Assembly (NCBI GenBank): GCA_018816605.1
Contig: JAHIVS010000486.1
Coordinates: forward strand, 1-21,512
DNA length: 21,512 nucleotides
Reading direction: 5' to 3'
Origin: Pseudomonadota bacterium
GTDB lineage: Bacteria > Desulfobacterota > Desulfobacteria > Desulfobacterales > Desulfobacteraceae
Shown here one piece after another: positions 1 through 7,171 of the stretch. A program made the translations under genes and the position numbers. The notes under the pieces are model-generated. The model was not told the origin of the DNA. It did no database searches and saw only the letters and a program-made list of their open reading frames with translations. Numbering within the stretch: the first letter of the stretch is position 1; each line of letters begins with the position of its first letter.

Positions 1-1389
1 CTACACAGACCCTATATCGATTTTTTTATTTTAAGCGACTCCGGAAATTTGATGTTCAATTCAGGAGGAGAGATCCTTGATTCCAAAGTTCTGGAGACAA
101 CCAGTGAGCCTGCTTTGTCATGGAAGGGAGTCCGAATCCAAAAAAAGATTAAACTGCTAGGCCCAGACAAATCAACTCCCGTATTGATGATATCCAAAAG
201 ACTAACGAACCAGAATGGAACGGATACAAAATATCTATATGCCTTGGTTGATTTCAGATTCATTGATGCCCTATTGAATGAGAATAACATAGAGGATACA
301 GGGGAGACTTATCTGGTCAACCAGGAGGGGTTGTTTTTATCGACTTCCCGATTCGGAGCCAAAGCCCTTCAAAGTAAGATTTCAATCCAGGAGATACCAT
401 TAAACAGCAAGTTGTCTGCCCACCATGCGGTTGATTACCGTGGGGAAACCGTCTTACAATCACGACAAAACATACCCTATTTCAACTGGATTGTGGTTGC
501 TGATCAGGATATGGTTGAGATATTAAATCGTATTAAAGATCTTGAAAGAAAAGCGCTGATTTATGCTTCCATAACCGGATGTGCTGTGTTCCTTTTGGCT
601 TTTTTTATATCAACAGCCATCTCAAACATGGTGAAAGGACAATATCAGCGTGAAAAAGAAATGGAATTTCAAGTCATTCAAAATGAAAAACTGGCATCCT
701 TGGGGTTACTCACTTCCGGGCTTGCCCACGAATTAAATACACCTTTGGCAAATGCCTTGCTTTATACTCAAATTGCCCTTGAGGAACTGGGGGATGAAGA
801 TCTCGATAGAGCTAGCATCTGCCAGCATCTTTCAACCGTGATTGATGAGGTTAAACAGGGAAGCAGTGTCATAAAAAATCTTTTATACTTTTCAAGGCAC
901 ACTCACAGTGATTCCCGGACAGTTGACTGCAATAAATTATTGGTTAAGCTGATGGAGATTACCCTTCCTCACTGCGATTCAAAAAAAATCCATGTAAAAA
1001 TGGAATTGGAAGACAACATACCGGATGTCGTCGCCCATGCCAGTACCTTACAATCCATATTAACCAACCTGGTTGCCAATGCTGTTGAGGCGATGCCTGA
1101 TGGCGGCAATCTTATATTAAAAACCCGCTTTGTCCCGGTACTAAAAATGGTCAAAATTGAAGTGAACGATTCGGGCAGTGGGATACCTAAAGAGAACATT
1201 TCAAACATATTCACCCCTTTTTATTCAACTAAAAAACCTGGAGAGGGTACGGGTTTAGGCCTATTTGTCAGTTATGAAATGGCAAGGAAACTGGGCGGTG
1301 ATTTAAAAGTTGTCAGCTCGACCCACAAAACTTCAAATCAGTCGGGAACAAGCTTTACTCTTGAACTGCCCATAGAGGATCAAAGATAA
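1..1389 (+). CDS. Sensor histidine kinase, 5' end outside the window
   Basis: Membrane sensor kinase that should phosphorylate the response regulator encoded 2 bp downstream. The frame is open from base 1 and already reads as a periplasmic sensor domain (dCache-like, with the pattern YxVNxxGxFLS-like 'ETYLVNQEGLFLSTS' around bases 304-350), so the TTG/ATG codons at 49-54 are internal and the true start lies upstream. One membrane helix is seen at about bases 550-640. The dimerisation/phosphoacceptor box has His at 727-729 (motif LAHELNTPLAN), followed by a HATPase domain with N-box NLVANAVEAM, G1 DSGSGIP and G2 GTGLGL boxes. No HAMP or PAS domain is evident between helix and H-box. The C terminus is complete (stop at 1387-1389). 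The ligand is unknown; the cognate promoter just downstream suggests it senses a signal linked to transhydrogenase use. Confident as a kinase; the sensor class is inferred. Confidence 0.93.
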   Translation, partial: LHRPYIDFFILSDSGNLMFNSGGEILDSKVLETTSEPALSWKGVRIQKKIKLLGPDKSTPVLMISKRLTNQNGTDTKYLYALVDFRFIDALLNENNIEDTGETYLVNQEGLFLSTSRFGAKALQSKISIQEIPLNSKLSAHHAVDYRGETVLQSRQNIPYFNWIVVADQDMVEILNRIKDLERKALIYASITGCAVFLLAFFISTAISNMVKGQYQREKEMEFQVIQNEKLASLGLLTSGLAHELNTPLANALLYTQIALEELGDEDLDRASICQHLSTVIDEVKQGSSVIKNLLYFSRHTHSDSRTVDCNKLLVKLMEITLPHCDSKKIHVKMELEDNIPDVVAHASTLQSILTNLVANAVEAMPDGGNLILKTRFVPVLKMVKIEVNDSGSGIPKENISNIFTPFYSTKKPGEGTGLGLFVSYEMARKLGGDLKVVSSTHKTSNQSGTSFTLELPIEDQR

Positions 1390-1390
1390 A

Positions 1391-2734
1391 ATGCGTGCGT
1401 TCAAAATATTAATCGTTGAAGATGATGTTAATTTAAACCGGGGATTGGTGCACGTCATCAAAAAGCAAGGGTATGAAACCGCTTCTGCAGAGTCCGGAGA
1501 ACAAGCCCTTCAATGCATGAAAGAAACCTCATTTGACCTGATCATTTCAGATTTCAAGCTGCCGGGGATTGATGGCAGACAGGTTTTAAAAGCGGCAAAA
1601 AAATATGACTCAAGTATCATGTTTATTATGATCACAGCCTACGGGACTGTGGATACCGCTGTTTCTGCCATGAAAGAAGGTGCTGACGATTATATTATGA
1701 AGCCCTTTGATATGGAAGAATTCAAGCTTGTCGTAAAAAAAACATTGGAAAAAAAAACATTGATTCTCGATAATACCCGATTAAAAAGTCAATTAAAACA
1801 GAAAAATACCTTTGATAATATCATAGGAACAAGCCCATCCATGGTGGATGTGTTTAAGACCATTCACCATGTAAAAGCGTCGAAAACAACCGTTCTGATT
1901 CGTGGCGAAACCGGAACCGGAAAAGATCTGGTAGCAAGGGCTATCCACTATAATGGAGACCGGGCTTCGAAACCCTATATACCTGTCAATTGCGCAGCGC
2001 TGAATGAAAATCTGATGACCAGCGAGCTGTTTGGCCACGTGAAAGGCGCATATACGGGTGCCGTGTCAGATAAACAGGGCGTTTTTGAAGCGGCTGATGG
2101 TGGGACGCTGTTTCTTGACGAAATTGGAGATATTGGTAAAGGGTTGCAGCAGGCGCTTCTGAGAGCCATTGAAACCGGAGAAATTCAGCCGGTAGGATCA
2201 TTTAAACGAAAAATTGTCCGGGTTCGGATTATCGCCGCCACAAACAGAAATCTCGAGGATCTGGTTGAGAAAGGCATCTTCAGAGAAGACTTGTACTACA
2301 GACTCAATGTCGTTACTGTTAATTTACCGCCATTGCGTGACCGCACAGACGACATTGGGCTGTTGGCCTTCCATTTTTTAAAGCAATATTCTGCTCAAAA
2401 TAAAAAGCAGATTGATAGAATATCTTCCGGTGCCCTAAAATTGCTGGAAAATTATTTCTGGCCCGGCAATGTGAGAGAACTGGAAAATATCATTGAAAGA
2501 GCCACTTTGTTCGAAGAAGATTCTGTTCTTTCTGTTCAAAGTCTTCCCAGCATTTTAAAACAGACCGTCTCAAGGAAACCGCGCAGGAATATTGACTCTC
2601 TGGATAACATGAATAAGAATCATATTCAGGATGTATTGGAAACCACCGGAGGCAATAAAACCCAGGCATCCAAAATCCTGGGCATCGATCGTTCCACACT
2701 CTATCGGATTTTAAAACGGTTTAAAATTCAATAA
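1391..2734 (+). CDS. Sigma-54-dependent response regulator, NtrC family
   Basis: DNA-binding transcription activator (447 aa) that uses ATP hydrolysis to open sigma-54 promoters. Domains in order: receiver (about 1-120; acidic pocket E10-D12, phosphoacceptor D54 in the stretch SDFKLPG, T82, K104), AAA+ central domain (about 142-370; Walker A GETGTGKD at 172-179, sigma-54-contact loop GAYTGA at 219-224, Walker [11 protein letters not shown] at 238-247), and a Fis-type helix-turn-helix at the C terminus (about 412-447, [20 protein letters not shown]). The loop has Tyr where most relatives have Phe (GAFTGA), a tolerated natural variant. The start is one base after the kinase stop, so the two genes are surely one operon. 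A -24/-12 promoter lies 130 bp past its stop, making the HEAT-pnt genes the obvious target. Confident in class; the target is an inference from position. Confidence 0.96.
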   Translation: MRAFKILIVEDDVNLNRGLVHVIKKQGYETASAESGEQALQCMKETSFDLIISDFKLPGIDGRQVLKAAKKYDSSIMFIMITAYGTVDTAVSAMKEGADDYIMKPFDMEEFKLVVKKTLEKKTLILDNTRLKSQLKQKNTFDNIIGTSPSMVDVFKTIHHVKASKTTVLIRGETGTGKDLVARAIHYNGDRASKPYIPVNCAALNENLMTSELFGHVKGAYTGAVSDKQGVFEAADGGTLFLDEIGDIGKGLQQALLRAIETGEIQPVGSFKRKIVRVRIIAATNRNLEDLVEKGIFREDLYYRLNVVTVNLPPLRDRTDDIGLLAFHFLKQYSAQNKKQIDRISSGALKLLENYFWPGNVRELENIIERATLFEEDSVLSVQSLPSILKQTVSRKPRRNIDSLDNMNKNHIQDVLETTGGNKTQASKILGIDRSTLYRILKRFKIQ

Positions 2735-2800
2735 ATCCCCCCCGACTCTTCCATTGATGCAATCTGCACCTTCGTTGCAGTTTGCGACGTTTTGACCACG

Positions 2801-2826
2801 GCAGACACATCCTGTCTGCTTTTTAA
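2801..2826 (+). terminator. Perfect 7-bp palindrome with T-run: terminator or activator site
   Basis: GCAGACA (2801-2807) and TGTCTGC (2813-2819) are exact inverted repeats around a 5-nt loop, followed by TTTTT and an AT-rich stretch. As RNA this is a plausible intrinsic terminator for the kinase-regulator operon. As DNA it is a dyad centred about 83 bp before the predicted start of the sigma-54 promoter, where NtrC-type activators commonly bind. Both roles are possible and not exclusive. Confidence 0.6.
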
Positions 2827-2865
2827 ATAATCAATAAATTCGAAGTGTTATGAATTATTCAGTCG

Positions 2866-2882
2866 TTGGCACAACTGTTGCT
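2866..2882 (+). promoter_or_regulatory. Sigma-54 (-24/-12) promoter for the HEAT-pnt operon
   Basis: TTGGCAC-N5-TTGCT matches the sigma-54 consensus closely: GG at 2868-2869 and GC at 2880-2881 are spaced 12 bp between their first bases, as required. Transcription should start near 2893, giving a leader of about 118 nt before the gene at 3011. The leader contains two short palindromes (TCACC/GGTGA at 2931-2943, AAACCG/CGGTTT at 2971-2987). An NtrC-type activator is encoded immediately upstream. Confidence 0.87.
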
Positions 2883-3010
2883 ATTTATGGATGCTGCAGT
2901 CTGATGATTTTGCTCAGATAAACCATCAATTCACCTTTGGTGACGTTAAAGAGCAAGCAAAAAGACAGGAAAACCGGATATCGGTTTATTAAAACTAGCT
3001 TGGAGGAATT

Positions 3011-3460
3011 ATGCAAGACTACATCTTTGGGAATCTGATGGATTGGGGCAGTGCATTAGACACATTACAACGCCTGATAAATACAGGTGAGTTAGACAAC
3101 CATCAAGATGAACTGATCCGGTTGCTTCGCTTCGACGGCAATTGGCGATTGAGAGAAGCTGCAGTTGAGGCCTCTTCAACCCTGACACATCCACGTGTTG
3201 ATACGGTAAAGCAGCTTGTTGAACTGATCAAACGAGACGATCTCTACTATAACATTCGAATAATGGCAGCAGAGGCTTTATCTGACCTTGTACCGGTTGT
3301 GATGGTAAACAAAGATCTCAATAAAGATATTGCCCGCCTATTTATCAATGATGCCAATTATGAAGTGACAGCGCTGCTGTCTGCTCCAGCACCGCCGATT
3401 TTTCATGACGCTCTGGATATTACATTGGAAAAAATTCAAAAGGTTCTGGAAGCAGCCTGA
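3011..3460 (+). CDS. Small HEAT-repeat-like protein, first gene behind the sigma-54 promoter
   Basis: A 149-aa, probably cytoplasmic, all-helical protein. The middle reads like two or three HEAT/armadillo-type helical pairs: 'NWRLREAAVEASSTL' (about 44-58) and 'YYNIRIMAAEALSDLV' (about 80-95) share the pattern x-R-x-x-A-A-x-A, typical of PBS-lyase HEAT-like repeats that bind partner proteins. No signal peptide, membrane helix or catalytic motif is seen. A strong ribosome site GGAGG at 3002-3006 fixes the ATG. It lies between a sigma-54 promoter and pntA, so a role tied to the transhydrogenase (assembly, partner docking or activity control) is likely from context only. I do not recognise a named family member. 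Confident it is a gene; its function is unknown. Confidence 0.85.
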   Translation: MQDYIFGNLMDWGSALDTLQRLINTGELDNHQDELIRLLRFDGNWRLREAAVEASSTLTHPRVDTVKQLVELIKRDDLYYNIRIMAAEALSDLVPVVMVNKDLNKDIARLFINDANYEVTALLSAPAPPIFHDALDITLEKIQKVLEAA

Positions 3461-3497
3461 CCCGCAATAAAATAAAGAAAAGACAAATATTTCGATT

Positions 3498-3580
3498 TGT
3501 GCCGGACCTGTTTTTGTGCATACCTGCCATCCGCCCCTTAACAAAGAGGAGTGTCGCAGGTCCGGCACACAATTTTTTAT
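3498..3580 (+). terminator. 13-bp perfect inverted repeat with T-run between the HEAT gene and pntA
   Basis: TGTGCCGGACCTG (3498-3510) is exactly complementary to CAGGTCCGGCACA (3557-3569), enclosing 46 nt; AATTTTTTAT follows. As RNA this is a large stem-loop ending in a U-rich tract, 53 nt before the pntA start. It may be an intrinsic terminator that lowers pnt expression relative to the HEAT gene, an mRNA-stabilising element, or a small transposon-like repeat. The 46-nt loop is long for a plain terminator. Confidence 0.65.
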
Positions 3581-3633
3581 AAAAAAAACCAGACACCAGC
3601 AGAAACGTCACGACAAGAATTGGGAGGGTAATA

Positions 3634-4800
3634 ATGATAATCGGTATTCCAAAAGAAATAATGAAAAATGAGAACAGGGTCGCAGCATTGCCCGAGACCG
3701 TGCAAAAATTCAAAAAACTGGGTTTTGATGTCATGGTTGAAACCGGTGCTGGGAAAGGTGCATTTGCAGCTGATGAGGCATATTTGGCTTCGGGTGCAAC
3801 CATTGCCGAAGATGCAGTACAGGTATTCAACAATGCTGATATTATATTAAAAGTCAAAGAGCCGTTGTTCAACGAGATCTATAATACACACGAAATCGAT
3901 ATGCTCAGGGAAAATCAGATTATTGTTACATTTCTGCATCCGGCCGCACCGTCAAACCATGCCGATGTGAAAAAAATGATGGGGAAAAAGGTCACCGCAT
4001 TTACCATGGACGGGATTCCCAGAATTTCAAGAGCGCAGCGGATGGACCCCTTGACTTCCATGAGTGCAATTACAGGGTATAAAGCGATTATCATGGCCGC
4101 AGCCCAGTTTCCTAGGTTTATCCCCATGATCGGGACATCCATAGGGGTGATCAAGCCTGCCAATATTCTGGTTATCGGAACCGGTGTTGTGGGGTTACAG
4201 GCAATTGCCACAGGTAAGCGGCTTGGCGGTGTCGTCAAAGCCGTGGATATTCGCCCGGAGGCAAAAAAAGAGGCCGAAAGCCTGGGGGTCAAGGTTGGGG
4301 GATTCGATGTCCCGGCAGAGATCGCTGTCGGAGAAGGGGGGTATGCAAACGCATTGTCCAGTGAGTGGCTCGAAAAGGAGCGTAGGGCCTTGGGGCCGCT
4401 GGTTGCAGAATCAGACATTGTAATTTTATGCGCATTGGTACCTGGCGAAGTGGCCCCGCATTTGATCACCAAACAGATGGTTGAATCAATGAGACCGGGA
4501 TCTGTCATCATTGATGTCTCCATAGACCAGGGAGGAAATTGTGAAATAACCACCCCGGGAAAAGAAATGGTTCACCATGGGGTTCATATTTGCGGCATTA
4601 AAAACATCCCCGGCTCTCTGCCCATCGATTCTTCATGGCTGTATGCCAATAATCTCTATTATTTCATTGAAAACCTTTTCAAGGACAAAACAGGAGAAAA
4701 CTTTGACATGACAGATGAGATCATCCGCAATTCCCTTGTGACGCACAAGGGGGAACTCTTTCATGAGGGTACCCGGAAAGCCATGGGCCTTGCGCGGTAA
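3634..4800 (+). CDS. pntA: Transhydrogenase subunit alpha-1 (domain I, NAD(H)-binding)
   Basis: Soluble domain I of the Re/Si-specific proton-translocating transhydrogenase, which binds NAD(H) and exchanges hydride with domain III. The 388 aa cover only domain I; membrane helices are on the next gene, the split arrangement known from Rhodospirillum and Thermus. The N terminus IGIPKE is typical of the family. Arg130, Gln135 and Asp138 (RISRAQRMD) match the RQD loop that positions nicotinamide for hydride transfer. The Rossmann site is IGTGVVGLQA (181-190) with Asp205 at the end of the second strand, as expected for NAD rather than NADP. Ribosome site GGGAGGG at 3622-3628. The active-site loop is intact, so this subunit looks catalytically competent, in contrast with the changes in PntB. 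Very confident. Confidence 0.96.
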   Translation: MIIGIPKEIMKNENRVAALPETVQKFKKLGFDVMVETGAGKGAFAADEAYLASGATIAEDAVQVFNNADIILKVKEPLFNEIYNTHEIDMLRENQIIVTFLHPAAPSNHADVKKMMGKKVTAFTMDGIPRISRAQRMDPLTSMSAITGYKAIIMAAAQFPRFIPMIGTSIGVIKPANILVIGTGVVGLQAIATGKRLGGVVKAVDIRPEAKKEAESLGVKVGGFDVPAEIAVGEGGYANALSSEWLEKERRALGPLVAESDIVILCALVPGEVAPHLITKQMVESMRPGSVIIDVSIDQGGNCEITTPGKEMVHHGVHICGIKNIPGSLPIDSSWLYANNLYYFIENLFKDKTGENFDMTDEIIRNSLVTHKGELFHEGTRKAMGLAR

Positions 4801-4824
4801 CGCATAAAATTTTAGGAAATGATC

Positions 4825-5124
4825 ATGGCAAATATTGCTTTAGCAACCGGTGTCTTTATTTTTTCGTTCATCATGGGATATGTGTTGATTTTGAAGATTC
4901 CATCTTTGCTTCATACACCCCTCATGTCAATGACCAATGCCATCTCTGCCGTAACCATTTTGGGGTGTCTGGTCCTTTTTTCCGTTGAGTCCAGTCCCTT
5001 TGAACTGATCGTTGGGGCGATCGCATTGATGATGGCTAGTTTTAACCTCGTTGGCGGGTTTACCATCACCGGCAGGATGTTGAGGATGTTCAAGAATAAA
5101 AATACAGGGAGAGCCAAACAGTGA
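4825..5124 (+). CDS. pntAB: Transhydrogenase subunit alpha-2 (membrane domain IIa)
   Basis: Small integral membrane subunit (99 aa from this start) that packs against PntB to form the proton path. It has about three hydrophobic helices (roughly 5-22, 33-52, 60-80) and the family signature LLHTPLMSMTNAIS at 28-41, ending with GGFTITGRMLRMFK. I chose ATG 4825 over ATG 4819: the AGGA at 4814-4817 is only 1 nt from 4819 but 7 nt from 4825. The position that I recall as His42 in the Thermus alpha-2 subunit (within NAIHG) is Ser41 here, as in E. coli. The stop overlaps the GTG start of pntB by 4 bp (GTGA), implying coupled translation. Confident. Confidence 0.93.
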   Translation: MANIALATGVFIFSFIMGYVLILKIPSLLHTPLMSMTNAISAVTILGCLVLFSVESSPFELIVGAIALMMASFNLVGGFTITGRMLRMFKNKNTGRAKQ

Positions 5125-7097
5125 GTACAACCATAAATATCGTAAACCATGGGCTGGACTTTTTCGTTCTCGGCCTGGTGTTTTGGGGTATCTGGATGTT
5201 CAGACACCCGGATCGGGCCAAAAAAGGGAATCTGATTGCCGGAACGGCAATGGCATTGGCCGCAGGCATTGTCCTGTTCAGACACCCTCCCGAGCATCCC
5301 TATATTCTGGCAGGAGCTATATTGATCGGTTCCTTGGCAGGAATTTGGGTTGTCTCCCGGATCGGCATGATTCAAATTCCTTCCATGGTGGCATTCCAAA
5401 ATGGTGCCGGCGGTTTAGCCTCCTTTTTGATTGCCTTTGTCGAATTGATGAGGGGCAACCTTGACCTTGTCAATGAGATATCCGGGCTGCTCGGATTGGT
5501 AATGGGGGCATTCACCTTCTCAGGTTCGATGATCGCCGCAGGGAAGCTCGCCAACAGGCTAAGCCAGATCCCGGTTCTCCTGAAAGGCCACACCCTTATT
5601 CTTGGCATGAATTTTTTGATGGTTGTCGGATTGATGTCATTTGCATTGGGCAGCACCATGTCTTTAACTTTAGGGGTTTGGGTCTGGGTTGTCCTTGTCC
5701 TTGCCGCTGGTTTGTTCGGGATTCTGTTTGCGATTCGTGTCGGTGGCGCAGATATGCCGGTACTGATATCATTTCTCAATGCAACCACCGGTCTTGCCGC
5801 TGCGCTTTGCGGCATGGTTCTTGGCAATAAGCTGCTGATTTCCTGTGGTGCCGCAGTGGCTGCTTCCGGTTCCATTTTAACCCACGTGATGTGCCAGGCG
5901 ATGAATCGGAGCCTTTACCGGGTATTTGTACCGCTGATTCAAAAAAATGACCCGCTCCCGGGTGAAAGAATCGAACCCCAGCCCGAGGATGAAAAAAAAC
6001 AGTCGCGCCCGGAAACAATCGATCCGCTTCAAGATGTGGCCCAGAGAATACGCCGTTCTGAAAAAATCGTAATCGTCCCAGGATACGGGATGGCAGTAGC
6101 CCAGGCACAATTTGAAGTGATCGCATTGACACAGTCCCTGATCTCTATGGGCAAGGATGTTCAGTTTGCCATTCATCCCGTTGCAGGCCGGATGCCGGGG
6201 CACATGAACGTATTGCTTGCTGAGGCGGGTGTTGACTATGACCTGTTGAAAGAAATGGATGATATAAACCCGGGCTTTAAAGATACGGATCTTGTTTTGG
6301 TCGTAGGGGCCTGCGATGTGGTAAACCCCTCGGCAATAAAGGTTAACGGTTCTCCCATATCGGGAATGCCCATACTCCATGTCCATGAAGCCTCCCATGT
6401 CGTATGCTGCAATCTGGATGAGCGTCCGGGATATTCTGGTGTGGAAAATCCATTGTACAAGGATGAAAAAACAACCCTCCTGTTGGGGGATGCCAAACAA
6501 ACCCTTGAAACTCTTTTTCTGGCGCTTTCCCAAGGGTCGACATGTAATGACGCATCAGATTTTTATGAGGAACACGACGTCATTCAATCTGCAGTGGCAG
6601 CGTTGCTGGCTGCTGAAACCGTCATTGTGATACCGGGTTATGGGATGGCCCAGGCCCAGGCTCAGTTTGAAGTGGTGGCATTATCTCAGATGCTCCAAAC
6701 CATGGGCAAGGATGTAAGGTTTGCCATTCATCCCGTTGCAGGCCGGATGCCCGGCCATATGAATGTTTTACTGGCTGAAGCAGACGTTGAGTATGAAAGG
6801 CTTTATGAGATGGATGATATCAATCCTGATTTTCAAAAAACGGATGCAGCTATTATATTCGGGGCCTGTGATGTCGTCAACCCGGCTGCTATGGATAACC
6901 CGGGGACACCTATATCCGGAATGCCCATCCTCATGGCTCACAATGCGAAAAAGGTGATTGTATGTAACTATGATACCAAACCCGGTTATTCCGGGGTTGA
7001 AAATCCGTTGTACAAGGATCCGAAAACAGTAATGGCTGTTGGTGATGCTAAGGCGACAGCCATTCTGCTGATGAAAGAACTAAAAAAGAACACTTAA
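5121..7097 (+). CDS. pntB: Transhydrogenase subunit beta with tandem duplicated domain III
   Basis: Membrane domain IIb plus nucleotide-binding domain III of a Pnt-type transhydrogenase, but 658 aa instead of about 460. Residues 1-270 are the membrane part (about nine helices; Ser136 and Asn220 match E. coli Ser139 and Asn222, but Asn94 sits at E. coli His91). Domain III occurs twice: about 300-470 and 486-656, 185 residues apart, roughly 60% identical by eye. Each copy keeps GYGMA.AQAQ, HPVAGRMPGHMNVLLAEA, EMDDIN and DVVNP. In E. coli the sequence FKRSMNTGYAG binds the NADP 2'-phosphate; here it is CNLDERPGYSG (430-440) and CNYDTKPGYSG (615-625), so Lys424-Arg425-Ser426 is gone from both. 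GTG start overlaps the previous stop; AGGGA lies at 5106-5110. Family membership is certain; cofactor use and pumping are open. Confidence 0.95.
   Translation: MSTTINIVNHGLDFFVLGLVFWGIWMFRHPDRAKKGNLIAGTAMALAAGIVLFRHPPEHPYILAGAILIGSLAGIWVVSRIGMIQIPSMVAFQNGAGGLASFLIAFVELMRGNLDLVNEISGLLGLVMGAFTFSGSMIAAGKLANRLSQIPVLLKGHTLILGMNFLMVVGLMSFALGSTMSLTLGVWVWVVLVLAAGLFGILFAIRVGGADMPVLISFLNATTGLAAALCGMVLGNKLLISCGAAVAASGSILTHVMCQAMNRSLYRVFVPLIQKNDPLPGERIEPQPEDEKKQSRPETIDPLQDVAQRIRRSEKIVIVPGYGMAVAQAQFEVIALTQSLISMGKDVQFAIHPVAGRMPGHMNVLLAEAGVDYDLLKEMDDINPGFKDTDLVLVVGACDVVNPSAIKVNGSPISGMPILHVHEASHVVCCNLDERPGYSGVENPLYKDEKTTLLLGDAKQTLETLFLALSQGSTCNDASDFYEEHDVIQSAVAALLAAETVIVIPGYGMAQAQAQFEVVALSQMLQTMGKDVRFAIHPVAGRMPGHMNVLLAEADVEYERLYEMDDINPDFQKTDAAIIFGACDVVNPAAMDNPGTPISGMPILMAHNAKKVIVCNYDTKPGYSGVENPLYKDPKTVMAVGDAKATAILLMKELKKNT
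6018..6530 (+). repeat. First copy of domain III coding unit within pntB
   Basis: Codes residues about 300-470 of PntB. It forms a tandem direct repeat with 6576-7088. Long blocks are identical at protein level (FAIHPVAGRMPGHMNVLLAE; PGYSGVENPLYKD), while the helices at the ends differ. Synonymous and conservative differences are spread along the unit, so the duplication is not fresh. Confidence 0.9.
6576..7088 (+). repeat. Second copy of domain III coding unit within pntB
   Basis: Codes residues about 486-656 of PntB, joined to the first copy by a short polar linker (about 471-485, containing Asp and Glu runs). It is the C-terminal copy and so occupies the sequence position of the single domain III in ordinary PntB proteins only by being last; the first copy is the one attached directly to the membrane domain. 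Confidence 0.9.
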
Positions 7098-7171
7098 ATT
7101 CAGTATTAAATATATCTTTTTCCTGGTATGGCGCGCTGCCCAGGCGGGAAGAGGACACTTAAGGAAAGATA

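Noticed and set aside
2891..2992. Short frame of about 33 codons in the leader before the HEAT gene
   Set aside because: Its ATG lies at or before the predicted sigma-54 start site, it has no ribosome site, and the peptide looks random.
7125..7145. Weak CCTGG/CCAGG stem after pntB as an operon terminator
   Set aside because: The stem is short and no T-run follows; the next small gene may be cotranscribed.
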